A stretch of 64,000 bases of DNA from Novosphingobium resinovorum (GCF_027922145.1 NZ_BSFC01000011.1:496001-560000); one strand, 5' to 3'. Shown: positions 33,571 to 42,526, counted from the first letter of the stretch. Translations and numbers: made by a program. The notes: generated by a model not told the origin, from the letters alone.

Positions 33571-33718
33571 AGTCGGAACACCCTCATGTTACTGTTGTAG
33601 CATGTTCCGTCCTGCGGCCTGCAAGCCGGGCTCCGCTGCGTGGCGAGCCCGTTTCATGCCGGCAGGTTCATGGATATGGCGCCGACCTGTCTCTATTCTT
33701 GCGTTATCGTAACGAACT

Positions 33719-33761
33719 GTTGCTGAATTCTGCAGCGCAACAAGTGTGGTTGCGTAGCAAC
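33719..33761. promoter_or_regulatory. Paired GTTGC/GCAAC inverted repeats upstream of the TorF gene
   Basis: GTTGC (33719-33723) pairs with GCAAC (33737-33741), and GTTGC (33749-33753) with GCAAC (33757-33761). The four half-sites lie about 150-190 bp before the TorF start. They could be operator sites; no known regulator is identified. The rest of the gene-free stretch 33571-33930 holds only a terminator (33836-33874). Confidence 0.35.
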
Positions 33762-33835
33762 ACAAGCACGCCGTCACGATATTGCCGAGTATCTATGCAG
33801 GCCAATTCGCTCTGCGATCAGAAAACGGCACCGTC

Positions 33836-33874
33836 CAAAAGAAAGCGGGCGGAAACGCTTACGCGCTCCGCCCG
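33836..33874 (-). terminator. Terminator of the carbonic anhydrase-SulP operon
   Basis: On the minus strand CGGGCGGA and TCCGCCCG (33874-33867 with 33853-33846) form an 8-bp stem followed by CTTTCTTTTGG. It lies 57 bp after the SulP stop. Confidence 0.75.
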
Positions 33875-33930
33875 TAGGTTAGAGGGCCGGGTGTGAGGGT
33901 TCCCGGCCCGCCAGGTGTTCGATCAGATCG

Positions 33931-35472
33931 TCAGCTGGCCAGCGGCAGCGGGCGCAGGATGGCATCGGGACCGGTGATCCGGTCACGCTGGCCACCCTGG
34001 CGGCGGCGGCTGATCCATTCCGACAGCGTTTCCGCCGTGGTGTGGTCCATCGCCTTGACCAAGCCGAGGTCGAGGTGGACCGGACGGTTCGCCGGCTGCT
34101 TCTCCAGCACCGCGTTTAGGCGGGTGAGCCCGACGAAGGTGGCCGCACCGTTCAGTTCCACGCGGGTCGCTTCACCCTCGTCATGCTCCGCAACCTTGAG
34201 CCGCAGGTGCTTGTAATGCGGCAGCAGCTCGACGACCGAGAGCGCCAGGCCGACGAGCACGCCGGTCAGCAGGTCGGTGGTCACTACCAGCACGAAGGTC
34301 GCGGCCCAGATCGCTGCGGGCAGCGGGCCATGCGCCTTGAACAGGTGCGTGACGTGCTTGAGGCTGACGAGCTTCCAGCCGGTGACGACCAGAACGCCGC
34401 CGAGCGCGGCCATCGGCACTTCGCGCAGCAGCCAGGGCAGCAGCGCGACGAAACCGAGGATCCACACGCCATGGAAGATCGTCGAAAGGCGGGTCTTTGC
34501 ACCTGCCTGCACGTTCGCCGAGGAGCGCACGATCACGCCCGTCATCGGCAATGCGCCGAAGACGCCGCACAGGAAGTTGCCGATGCCCTGCGCGCGCAGT
34601 TCCTTGTCGTAGTGGGTACGCACGCCGTCATGCATGCGATCGACGGCAGCCGCCGAGAGCAGCGTTTCGGCGCTGGCGATGAAGGCGATGGCGACGGCTG
34701 CGACGAGCAGCGCGGGCTGGCTCAGCGGCGCGAACCAGGCGGCGCTGGTCGGCAGACTGAAAGCCGAGGCGATCGAGGCAGGCACCTCGATGCGGGCGAC
34801 GTCCAAGCCCATGCCCCAGGCAACCGCCGTGGCGGAAACCACGCCGAGCAGCGCGCCGGGAACCAGACCCATCGACTTGGGACGCAGCTTTTCCCACGCA
34901 AGCATGACGGTGATCGTCAGCACGCCGATCAGCAGCGCCATTTCGGTTGCAGCCGCATTGGTGAAATCGAGGCCAAAGACGCGCGCGGGCATCGCCGCGA
35001 GGTTCTGGAGGCCGCTCGACAGCGGCTTGGCGTCGAACAGGATGTGGAACTGGCCGATGACGATCAGCGCGCCGATACCCGCCAGCATCCCGTGAACGAC
35101 AGCCGGGCTGATCGCGCGGAACAGCCCGCCGAGCCTGAGCGCACCGGCAATCAGCTGGAGCACGCCTGCCAGAAGCAGGACCGGGCCAAGCGCCTCGAGT
35201 CCGTTCTCGCGAACGAACTCGAAGACGATGACCGCAAGGCCGGCCGCCGGGCCGCTGACCTGCAGCGGCGAACCCGCCAGCAGGCCGACGACCACGCCGC
35301 CGATGATGCCGGTGACGAGGCCCCTTTCAGGCGGCACGCCCGAAGCGATGGCGATGCCCATGCACAGCGGCATGGCGACCAGGAACACGACGATCGACGC
35401 CGTGAAATCGCGGCCGAAGTGGGAGAAGAGGCCTTGGCGGCCGTCTCCCACGCCAGAGGAAACCGAGGTCAT
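33931..35472 (-). CDS. SulP-family bicarbonate/anion transporter with STAS domain
   Basis: The 513-residue protein has about eleven to twelve membrane segments of the SulP type (MPLCMGIAIASGVPPERGLVTGIIGG, SGPAAGLAVIVFEFV, SAETLLSAAAVDRMHDG). A C-terminal STAS domain (about 430-505, with LNGAATFVGLTRLNAVLEKQP) follows. Its start overlaps the carbonic anhydrase stop by 4 bp. SulP proteins beside a beta-carbonic anhydrase are generally bicarbonate transporters; the substrate is inferred from this linkage. Confidence 0.93.
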   Translation of the reverse strand: MTSVSSGVGDGRQGLFSHFGRDFTASIVVFLVAMPLCMGIAIASGVPPERGLVTGIIGGVVVGLLAGSPLQVSGPAAGLAVIVFEFVRENGLEALGPVLLLAGVLQLIAGALRLGGLFRAISPAVVHGMLAGIGALIVIGQFHILFDAKPLSSGLQNLAAMPARVFGLDFTNAAATEMALLIGVLTITVMLAWEKLRPKSMGLVPGALLGVVSATAVAWGMGLDVARIEVPASIASAFSLPTSAAWFAPLSQPALLVAAVAIAFIASAETLLSAAAVDRMHDGVRTHYDKELRAQGIGNFLCGVFGALPMTGVIVRSSANVQAGAKTRLSTIFHGVWILGFVALLPWLLREVPMAALGGVLVVTGWKLVSLKHVTHLFKAHGPLPAAIWAATFVLVVTTDLLTGVLVGLALSVVELLPHYKHLRLKVAEHDEGEATRVELNGAATFVGLTRLNAVLEKQPANRPVHLDLGLVKAMDHTTAETLSEWISRRRQGGQRDRITGPDAILRPLPLAS

Positions 35473-36158
35473 TCTGCCGCTTCTGCGTATTCGGTGGCAA
35501 AACGGCTGCGGGCGGCGAGAGCAACCGGCAGGTCACGGTCTTCGCGCAGCGGCACGAACTCGCCGGTGTCGCCGTTGAGGCCAAGGACCTGACCGGCGTG
35601 AATATCGACCATCCAGCCATGCAGCGTGATCTCGCCGCGCGCGATGCCCGCAGCAACGGCCGGATGCGTGCGCAAGTGGCTGATCTGGGCGATGATGTTC
35701 TCCAGCGTGATCGCGCGGACGCGGTCCTTGCCCTGAAGGTCGGAATGGCAGGCGCTGACGATATTCTCGGCCGCGGCGCCGTGCTTGAGCCAGGCGGCGA
35801 CGTTCGGCATCGCCTCGAGGCCGGTGGGATCGGAAAGCGCCTTCATCGCGCCGCAGTCCGAGTGGCCGCAGACGATGATGTCGCGCACGCCGAGCGCCAT
35901 GACCGCATATTCGACGGTCGAGGTAACGCCGCCGTTGAGCGTCGCGTAAGGCGGCACGATGTTTCCGGCGTTGCGGCAGACAAACAGATCGCCGGGCTCG
36001 GCCTGCATGATCTGCTCGGGCACGATGCGCGAATCGGCGCACGAGATCATCAGCGCCTTGGGCGACTGGCCGTGCGTGGTCAGCTTGCCGAACAGCTCGC
36101 TGCTGGCGGGGAAGAGGGTCTTCTCGAAGTTGAAGACGCGACCGATCAGTTCGTTCAC
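35469..36158 (-). CDS. Beta-carbonic anhydrase
   Basis: The 229-residue enzyme interconverts CO2 and bicarbonate. Zinc ligands are Cys40 (ISCADSRIVPE), His99 and Cys102 (VCGHSDCGAM), with the catalytic Asp42-Arg44 dyad in CADSR. The ARGEITLHGWMVDIHAGQV region is also typical. Translation of the SulP transporter is coupled to its stop. Together they probably supply bicarbonate for carboxylations at low CO2. Confidence 0.96.
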   Translation of the reverse strand: MNELIGRVFNFEKTLFPASSELFGKLTTHGQSPKALMISCADSRIVPEQIMQAEPGDLFVCRNAGNIVPPYATLNGGVTSTVEYAVMALGVRDIIVCGHSDCGAMKALSDPTGLEAMPNVAAWLKHGAAAENIVSACHSDLQGKDRVRAITLENIIAQISHLRTHPAVAAGIARGEITLHGWMVDIHAGQVLGLNGDTGEFVPLREDRDLPVALAARSRFATEYAEAAE

Positions 36159-36295
36159 TGGAACACCTTTCTTTTATCCACTGCCGTCAGCGCACGCACT
36201 GCGGCTCACTGTGGAAAGCTAGGTGCCGCGCTTGTCGCTGAGCGTGCGCGAACGTTACGAAAGTTTGCTGCGATGCAGCGTGTGTGAACTCCGGG

Positions 36296-37621
36296 TCAGT
36301 CCGCACCCATGGGCAGGCGGATGGTCGCCCGCAGTCCGCCTTCGGGCCGGTTGCGCAAGTCCAGCGTGCCGTTTTCCGTGCGCACGGCCTTGCGCACGAT
36401 CGGCAGGCCGAGGCCCATTCCGGCGGTGTCCCGCGCCCGCGCCGTGTCGAGGCGGACGAAAGGCTGGAGCGCGTCGGTGATGCGATCGTCGGGGATGCCG
36501 GGCCCGTCATCGTCGACGGTGATCTCCACCGCTCCTCCGTCCCGGCGCACGCTGACGCGAACATTGCCGCCGTAATGCAGCGCGTTCTCGATGAGGTTCG
36601 ACAAGGCGCGGCGGATCGGGACGGGGCGCACTTTGACTTCGAGGCTGGACACGCCGGAATAGGTCGCGTCGGCGCCATGATCGGCAGCGGTATCGACCAG
36701 TGTTTCGGCCATGACCGCGATGTCGATGCGCTCCGCCGGGATCGAGCGGCCGTCGCTGTCGACATAAGCCTGGATCGAATCGAGCAGCATGCGCATCTCG
36801 TCGATGTCGTGGTTCAGGCCGTCGCGCACTTCGGGATCGACGCTCTCGTCGTCGAGCCGCAGCCTCATGCGCGCGAGCGGGGTCTTGAGATCATGTCCGA
36901 TCGCCAGCATCGTCTGGGTGCGATCCACCAGCGACTGGTGGATGCGTTCCTGCATCTCGTTCAGTGCGCGGATCAGTTCGCGCAGCTCGTCCGGTCCGCG
37001 TTCGGGCACCGGACGCGGCGGACCGGAGCCGAGATGGCGGGTCGCGCCGATCAGGGTGCGCAGGGGCTTGAGCGTGGTGCGTACCAGCACCCAGGCAAGC
37101 GCGAAGAGCAGCAGCGTGGGCAGCACCAGCCCGGCGATCCGGCCCAGCGTCAGCTTCCACGCCGACTTCGCATGCGTATGGAACTTCACGAGGCTGTTGT
37201 CGGAAAGCCGGATCGAACCGCCGATGTTCCCCTTGCCCGGCAGTTCCTCGAGGTGAAGCTCGAGATCGGCCATGGCGAGTTCGGGCTGAAGGGCGACGAC
37301 CTGCGCGCGCAGGTTGGTCAGCCCTAGGCTACCGCGGCGGCGGGTGCCGGGCGCGAACCAGTGCAGCTGGAAGCGGTCGGTACTGAGGACGTGGGCGATC
37401 TGGTCGCGCTCGCCCGCCTCGGCATGTTCCATCGTCCGGCGCGCGAGGACGAGGTTCTCGGCGATGCGCTCGGCATCGTCGCGCCGCAGCATGAAGGAAT
37501 CGACACGCTCGAACAGGAAGGAGTTCGCCACGAAGTCGATAATGACGACGACCAGCAGCACCGCGAGCAGCCGCTCGGGCAGGCCCATCCGCCTGAACAG
37601 GGCGACGAACCTGCCTGCCAT
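36296..37621 (-). CDS. Two-component sensor histidine kinase (EnvZ-like architecture)
   Basis: The 441-residue protein has two membrane helices (about 16-37 and 162-182) around a periplasmic sensor of about 125 residues, then a HAMP domain. The phosphoacceptor is His243 in AIGHDLKTPLARMRLR, and the ATPase has N-box NLIENALHYGG and G-boxes DDDGPGIPDD and GMGLGLPIV. Its start overlaps the stop of the response regulator (TGATG). The stimulus is unknown. The carbonic anhydrase operon lies directly downstream but has its own gap of 137 bp. Confidence 0.93.
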   Translation of the reverse strand: MAGRFVALFRRMGLPERLLAVLLVVVIIDFVANSFLFERVDSFMLRRDDAERIAENLVLARRTMEHAEAGERDQIAHVLSTDRFQLHWFAPGTRRRGSLGLTNLRAQVVALQPELAMADLELHLEELPGKGNIGGSIRLSDNSLVKFHTHAKSAWKLTLGRIAGLVLPTLLLFALAWVLVRTTLKPLRTLIGATRHLGSGPPRPVPERGPDELRELIRALNEMQERIHQSLVDRTQTMLAIGHDLKTPLARMRLRLDDESVDPEVRDGLNHDIDEMRMLLDSIQAYVDSDGRSIPAERIDIAVMAETLVDTAADHGADATYSGVSSLEVKVRPVPIRRALSNLIENALHYGGNVRVSVRRDGGAVEITVDDDGPGIPDDRITDALQPFVRLDTARARDTAGMGLGLPIVRKAVRTENGTLDLRNRPEGGLRATIRLPMGAD

Positions 37622-38349
37622 CAGGTGCGGATCACTTCCGCCTTGAACATGTAGCCGACGCCGCGAACGGTGACGATCGGAGATTCGGAGCCCTCGGCCT
37701 GCAGCTTGCGGCGCAGGCGGCTGACGAGCACGTCGATCGAGCGATCCGAACTGTCGCCGATGCGCGAGCGCGAAAGCTCCATCAGGCGTTCACGCCCGAG
37801 CACTCGCTGCGGGTATCCCAGAAAAGTGGAGAGCAGATCGAACTCGGCACCGGTCAGATCGACGATCGCACCGCTGGGTGAGCGCAGTTCGCGCCGCGCC
37901 ATCGAGACTTCCCAGCCGTCGAACCGGATCGAATCGGCGGACCGCATCTCTGGCACCGGCTCGCTGGTCGAATCGAGCCCGCCACCGCGACGCAGGACGG
38001 CGCTGACGCGCGCAGCCAGTTCGCGGGTGCTGAACGGCTTGGCGAGGTAATCGTCGGCGCCCAGCTCAAGGCCGAGCACGCGGTCTTCCTCGCTGCCGCG
38101 CGCGCTGACGAAGATGATCGGCACGTCGCTTTCGCGGCGCAGGCGGCGGAACAGGTCGAAGCCGCTGGTGCCCGGCAGCATGATGTCGAGCACGACCAGG
38201 CTGACCGTCGCCTCGCGCAGGGTCACCCACATCTCCGCGCCGGTGGCGGCGGTGAGCACGTTGAAACCGCTCTGGCGCAACGCTCGCGCGGTCAGGGTGC
38301 GCAACGCGCCATCGTCCTCGACGAGCAGAATGGTGGAAGGGGTTGTCAT
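37621..38349 (-). CDS. OmpR-family response regulator
   Basis: From the ATG at 38349 the protein is 242 residues. The receiver has the acidic pair in LLVEDDGALR, phospho-acceptor Asp55 (VVLDIMLPG), a conserved Thr/Ser region (FVSARG) and Lys in DDYLAKPFS. The C-terminal winged helix has DLTGAEFDLLSTFLGYPQRVLGRERL and SIDVLVSRLRRKL. It is cotranscribed with the histidine kinase. The ORF can be extended upstream to 38388, but the MTTPSTILLVEDD start fits the family. Confidence 0.94.
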   Translation of the reverse strand: MTTPSTILLVEDDGALRTLTARALRQSGFNVLTAATGAEMWVTLREATVSLVVLDIMLPGTSGFDLFRRLRRESDVPIIFVSARGSEEDRVLGLELGADDYLAKPFSTRELAARVSAVLRRGGGLDSTSEPVPEMRSADSIRFDGWEVSMARRELRSPSGAIVDLTGAEFDLLSTFLGYPQRVLGRERLMELSRSRIGDSSDRSIDVLVSRLRRKLQAEGSESPIVTVRGVGYMFKAEVIRT

Positions 38350-38417
38350 AGTCTCGTGCGGGTGTCTGTAGCGGGGGGCGACCGTCATCGTGCTGGTTGT
38401 CTCTGCTGTCTATAGGC

Positions 38418-38446
38418 AACCGGCGCGGTCAGGCAAACCGCGCCGG
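38418..38446. other. 11-bp perfect stem-loop upstream of the response regulator
   Basis: ACCGGCGCGGT (38418-38428) pairs exactly with 38436-38446 around a 7-nt loop. It lies between a small secreted protein gene and the regulator, both on the minus strand. No T-run follows, so it may be a weak terminator or a leader structure. Confidence 0.5.
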
Positions 38447-38513
38447 TCGGAAATTGTCCTGCCGCGCTCTTTCGCGCAGCAAATCTGCACAAAAGGCCAA
38501 GGCGGCGGATGCG

Positions 38514-38777
38514 TCAGTCCTTGGTTACGGCCGCATCGGCGACTGCCAGAACCGGACGCTCTGCCTGCTCGGCCTGGACGACGGCGTGACGGCAGGCGCG
38601 GCCCTTGGACGGGTCAGGATGGCAGACGGTCGGAGCCGAAGCCTTGCCCTGCGCGCGCGCCACGATGGTCGGATTGCCCTTCGAGGCGGCGACGCTGTCA
38701 CCGGCATAGGCAGTAGCGAGCGATGCCGAAGCGGGCGTGGAAAGCGAAACAAGGGCAAGAAGAGCGGCGGAAATCAT
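38514..38777 (-). CDS. Small secreted protein of unknown function
   Basis: The 87-residue protein (ATG at 38777, GGAG 8 bp upstream) has a signal peptide ending near TPASA. The mature part of about 65 residues contains two cysteines (TVCHPDPSKGRACRH) that may form a disulfide. I do not recognise it. A GTCACG/CGTGAC inverted pair lies about 50-75 bp before its start. Confidence 0.7.
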   Translation of the reverse strand: MISAALLALVSLSTPASASLATAYAGDSVAASKGNPTIVARAQGKASAPTVCHPDPSKGRACRHAVVQAEQAERPVLAVADAAVTKD

Positions 38778-39045
38778 TGGTATTCTCCAATCTGGCAATG
38801 CAATGACGCCAGATTGGGGAGCCCGCGTGTCACGTTTCGGGCGGACGCGTGACGAAACATGTCTGGAACCGCTTCATCTGCAGCCCCGCATCGCCCCATG
38901 TACCGCTACGCATACAATTGCGTAAAATCGTGAATGGATTCTGCCAGATCCGCTTCGATCCGGTTCAGGAGCCGGGGCTTATACCAAACTTCACACGGGG
39001 ACAACGGCTTCCTTGATCCGCCACCCCGAACAAGGAGTTGAAGCC

Positions 39046-39420
39046 ATGACCATTTTCAAGAAGACCGCGCTGGCCGTCGGCCTCGCCGCCACCGCTCTTG
39101 CCACTACGACGCCGGCGATGGCGCGCGACTGGCACCGGGGCGGCGACAACACCGCCGCCGTCGCCATCGGCGCGGGCATTCTGGGCCTTGCCGTCGGCGC
39201 CATCGCCGCCTCGTCCAGCCGCGACCACGACCGTTACGACAATGCCCGCTACGACGACCGCTACTACGGTTCGAGCTGGTCCTATCGCGACGGCTACTAC
39301 TGGAATGGCGACGGCAACCGCTACTCGCGCGGCGACTACGATCGCTACAACCGGGATCACCGCGACGATCAGCGCCGCGGCTACTACGGCGACCGGGGTG
39401 ACTGGCGCCGCGGTTACTGA
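39046..39420 (+). CDS. Secreted Asp/Arg/Tyr-rich protein with Gly/Ala hydrophobic segment (paralogue 1)
   Basis: The 124-residue protein (ATG at 39046, AAGGAG upstream) has a signal peptide cut near TPAMA. A segment GGDNTAAVAIGAGILGLAVGAIAA follows, and then a tail made almost wholly of Asp, Arg, Tyr, Asn and Gly. The next gene downstream (39808) has the same plan and a closely matching hydrophobic segment, so the two are paralogues. This resembles RcnB-like or glycine-zipper envelope proteins, but the assignment is not secure. Confidence 0.75.
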   Translation: MTIFKKTALAVGLAATALATTTPAMARDWHRGGDNTAAVAIGAGILGLAVGAIAASSSRDHDRYDNARYDDRYYGSSWSYRDGYYWNGDGNRYSRGDYDRYNRDHRDDQRRGYYGDRGDWRRGY

Positions 39421-39479
39421 TCGATCGAATACCAGCGAAGCCGGGTGACGCCCCTTTCGGCCCCTCCCCGACTTCGCGA

Positions 39480-39516
39480 GACGCCCGGCCCCTCCTCCTC
39501 GGCCGGGCGTCTTCGC
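39480..39516 (+). terminator. Terminator-like hairpin after 39046 gene
   Basis: The 11-bp stem GACGCCCGGCC/GGCCGGGCGTC (39480-39490 with 39501-39511) is followed by only TTCGC, so it is a weak match to a Rho-independent terminator. The rest of the gene-free interval 39421-39807 holds the palindrome at 39556-39640. Confidence 0.55.
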
Positions 39517-39555
39517 ATGTGCCGTTAGAGCGAGATCGACTTTAACCGTATCATT

Positions 39556-39640
39556 GTCATTCCCGCGAAGGCGGGAACCCATCTCCTGACGGCGCCTGCT
39601 GTATGAGCGTCAGATGGGTTCCCGCCTTCGCGGGGATCAC
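39556..39640. repeat. Intergenic palindrome TCATTCCCGCGAAGGCGGG, copy 2
   Basis: The arms are GTCATTCCCGCGAAGGCGGG and CCCGCCTTCGCGGGGATCAC, with inner CCATCTCCTGACG/CGTCAGATGG. The right arm has one change (ATCAC for ATGAC) from the other copies at 26208 and 48095. Confidence 0.9.
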
Positions 39641-39807
39641 GAACGGTGTTTTAGTCGAACACGATCACGCCCTGGCGCACGGCTCGCCGCACGCCCGATA
39701 CACCTCGCGACAAATTCACTTCCGGTTCAGTCCATCCGGCCCATGTTTCCAGCGTGCCCACCGCTACCGCCGTTACCCGGTCGGCCCGGAAAGGGAGACG
39801 TCACGTC

Positions 39808-40338
39808 ATGAATATAAAGTTGAAATCCTTCGGGAAAAAACTCGCGCTGGGGGCCGCACTCGCCGCCTCGGTGCTGGTGACCACATCGCCAGCCCAGGCG
39901 CGAGACCGCTACTACGGGCGCGGTGACGACACCGCCGCCATCGCCATCGGTGCCGGCGTGATCGGCCTTGCCCTCGGCGCAGCAATCGCCGACCGCGGTG
40001 ATCGGAACTACTACGATCGCGGCTACTGGGGCTCGCGTCGTTACGTCACCGTGCGCGATCGCCCCGGGTATTACTACTACTACGATGGCTCCCCCAATCG
40101 CTACTATCGCGATCGCTATTACGACCGGTACTATTCGCCGTGGTCGCGTGATCGCTGGCGCGACGGCGGCAACCGCTGGGATCGCGGACGCGACTGGCGC
40201 CGGGATCGGCACTACGATCGCCGCGACCATTGGGGCCGTCGTGACGATCGCCGCTGGGACCGCCGTGACGGCCGTTGGGATCGCCGCGATGACCGCCGAG
40301 ACGATCGCCGCTGGCGTAACCGCGATTATCGTCGCTAA
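39808..40338 (+). CDS. Secreted Asp/Arg/Tyr/Trp-rich protein (paralogue 2)
   Basis: The 176-residue protein has a signal peptide (cut near SPAQA), then the segment GRGDDTAAIAIGAGVIGLALGAAIA that aligns with the paralogue at 39046. Its long tail repeats DRRDxRWDRR-like units. The extreme Arg/Asp/Trp repeat composition is low-complexity and suggests an extended, possibly polyanion- or metal-binding tail. The start is the ATG at 39808; GGGAGA lies about 11 bp upstream. Confidence 0.75.
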   Translation: MNIKLKSFGKKLALGAALAASVLVTTSPAQARDRYYGRGDDTAAIAIGAGVIGLALGAAIADRGDRNYYDRGYWGSRRYVTVRDRPGYYYYYDGSPNRYYRDRYYDRYYSPWSRDRWRDGGNRWDRGRDWRRDRHYDRRDHWGRRDDRRWDRRDGRWDRRDDRRDDRRWRNRDYRR

Positions 40339-40485
40339 AACATAGCCGCGATGCATTTCGGGGAAGGCTGCCCGGTCGATGGCAATCCCTTTGTCCCCGA
40401 TGCATCCCGGCATGAAATCCATCGGGGAGCGCCCTGTCATCCACCCTCGCCAAGCGCGGCCGGGGCGGCTATGGGGCGCTCCATC

Positions 40486-41637
40486 ATGGACACCGCTGAC
40501 CTGCGCATCGCCCTGTTCTCGGGCAACTACAACTACGTCCGCGACGGCGCCAACCAGGCGCTCAATCGTCTCGTCGGCTATCTCCTGCGCCAGGGCGCGC
40601 AAGTGCGCGTCTATGCGCCCACGGTGGCCGAGCCCGCGTTCGAGCCGACCGGCGACCTCGTCAGCGTGCGTTCCTTCGCGATTCCCGGACGTCCGGAATA
40701 CCGCGTTCCGTTCTCGATCTCGGGCAAGGCCCGCCGCGACCTCGCGAAGTTCGCGCCGAATGTGGTGCACGTCTCTTCGCCCGACCCGGTCGGCCACCAG
40801 GCGGTGACCTGGGCACGCAACCGGACCATTCCGGTGCTGTCCTCGGTCCATACCCGGTTCGAAACCTACCTGCGCTACTACAACATGGCCTGGGGCGAGC
40901 CGGTGGTCGAGGCGATCCTGCGCCGCTTCTATCGCCGCTGCAACGCCCTTGTCGCGCCTTCGGAAAGCATGGCTCAGCTCCTGCGCGAGCAGCGCATGAA
41001 CTACGACGTCTCGATCTGGTCGCGCGGCGTCGATCACGAGATCTTCAACCCCGGCCGCCGCGACCTCGAATGGCGCCGCAGCCACGGCATCGCCGACCAT
41101 GAAGTCGCCATCGGCTTCCTCGGCCGACTGGTGATGGAAAAGGGGCTCGACGTATTCTCGGACACGCTCGACGAACTGCGCCGCAAGGGCATCGCCCACA
41201 AGGTTCTGGTGATCGGCCAGGGGCCTGCGCGCGACTGGTTCGAGGAACGTCTTCCCGGGGCCGCATTCGTCGGCTTCCAGGGCGGCGCCGACCTCGGCCG
41301 GGCAGTCGCCTCGATGGACGTGCTGTTCAACCCCTCGGTCACCGAGACTTTCGGCAACGTCACGCTCGAGGCGATGGCCTGCGGGCTGCCCGTCGTCGCA
41401 GCGGCCGCCACCGGCAGCCAGAGCCTCGTCGACGACCGCGTCTCGGGCCGCCTGATCCCGCCCGGCGCCGTGCACCAGTTCGCCGAAGCGCTGAAAGGCT
41501 ATATCGAGGATACCGAACTGCGGCGCACCCATGGCGCCGCCGGTGTCGCGCGTGCCGGCGAGTTCAGCTGGGACCGCATAAACCAGGCCGTCGCCGATAC
41601 CTACGTGCGCCTGATCCGCCAGAAGGCGCGCGCCTGA
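40486..41637 (+). CDS. GT4-family glycosyltransferase (mannosyltransferase-like)
   Basis: The 383-residue protein starts LRIALFSGNYNYVRDGANQALNRLV and has the GT-B fold elements VVHVSSPDPVGHQA and GFLGRLVMEKGLDVF. The EX7E motif TETFGNVTLEAMACGLPVV is near residue 290. It resembles GDP-mannose-dependent alpha-mannosyltransferases of the MgtA/PimB type that act on diacylglycerol-linked or glycolipid acceptors; the acceptor here is unknown. An ATG at 40471 would add five residues. Confidence 0.88.
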   Translation: MDTADLRIALFSGNYNYVRDGANQALNRLVGYLLRQGAQVRVYAPTVAEPAFEPTGDLVSVRSFAIPGRPEYRVPFSISGKARRDLAKFAPNVVHVSSPDPVGHQAVTWARNRTIPVLSSVHTRFETYLRYYNMAWGEPVVEAILRRFYRRCNALVAPSESMAQLLREQRMNYDVSIWSRGVDHEIFNPGRRDLEWRRSHGIADHEVAIGFLGRLVMEKGLDVFSDTLDELRRKGIAHKVLVIGQGPARDWFEERLPGAAFVGFQGGADLGRAVASMDVLFNPSVTETFGNVTLEAMACGLPVVAAAATGSQSLVDDRVSGRLIPPGAVHQFAEALKGYIEDTELRRTHGAAGVARAGEFSWDRINQAVADTYVRLIRQKARA

Positions 41638-41708
41638 GCACATAGCAACAAGACGCGGCGGTGGTGGCTACCCGCCGCGCCTTGCGCTTCTCCCCTTCCC
41701 TCGGCTCT

Positions 41709-41735
41709 GCGCGAAGGCCCAGCCGACCTTCGCGC
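41709..41735. terminator. Hairpin between convergent genes
   Basis: GCGCGAAGG (41709-41717) pairs with CCTTCGCGC (41727-41735). It lies between the glycosyltransferase and a convergent small gene and could stop transcription from either side. There is no clean T-run. Confidence 0.4.
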
Positions 41736-41767
41736 GCGTTCTCCCTGCGTCTTCTCTTTTTATACCG

Positions 41768-42121
41768 TCATGCGACCTTGCGCTGCAGACGGACCAGCGC
41801 GCGGTCGATCTCGGCCCGGGCACCATCCCCGATCTCGCCGGTGACCACCCGGTAGACGATCCGCCCGTTCTCCAGCGAATAGGCCACCGTCGCCATGCCG
41901 TCGTTGAAACTGGCAAGGTAGAGCGCGGGCTTGCGCTGTAGCAGGGCGAGATCGTCCGCTCGGGGAACCAGGCTGTCGCGCATGTAGTACGCACCGGTCA
42001 TCGCATCCGCCTCGACGGACACTTCAGCAGCGTGACCGGTTCCGGTCATCGCCATTGCTGACGGGAAAGCCATTGCCGACAGGGCAAACCCTACCTGCAA
42101 TGCTGTCAGGAATCGCTTCAT
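41768..42121 (-). CDS. Small secreted protein of unknown function
   Basis: The 117-residue protein (ATG at 42121, GAGGA 8 bp upstream) has a signal peptide ending near GHAAE or SAMAM. The mature part of about 80 residues is mixed charge with VPRADDLALLQRKPALYLASFND. No cysteines or known motif are seen. The upstream neighbour osmC is divergent across 405 bp. Confidence 0.65.
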   Translation of the reverse strand: MKRFLTALQVGFALSAMAFPSAMAMTGTGHAAEVSVEADAMTGAYYMRDSLVPRADDLALLQRKPALYLASFNDGMATVAYSLENGRIVYRVVTGEIGDGARAEIDRALVRLQRKVA

Positions 42122-42526
42122 GACAACTATCCTCTTCCGGTGCGGCACCGTCGTCGCGGGCCGTCATCTCACAAGCCGAGAGGTACCATGCGCACCCACC
42201 GCGACAAAGCGAACAATCCTCAAGAAGCTTAGGATTTCTGCGCTTTTTGCGGTGCGCAACGATTGGTGTACCGCATGGTATCACGGGCATCAGCCCTGCT
42301 TTCGGCGGGATGTGAGGGCGCCGCGCCCCCTGCCCGGTGCCAAGGCGTAAAAGGCTCTTCCAGGAAGCATCGCCCGGGCGTAGCCTCGTGCTGCAACGCG
42401 AGGCTCGCCAAACCCGTTGCGGCATCGTCACGCGGCAGACTTTCGGAACCTGTACAGAGCCCCGGCGTTGCAGCCAGCGCCACTTCGGCCCGCCAGCAGT
42501 AGCATCAGCACCAGGGGAACCTCGAC
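42122..42526. other. Gene-free interval before osmC
   Basis: The 405-bp stretch between the divergent small secreted gene and osmC has several overlapping short frames with no protein-like pattern or ribosome-binding sites. I see no repeat or RNA structure that stands out. It presumably carries both promoters. Confidence 0.5.
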
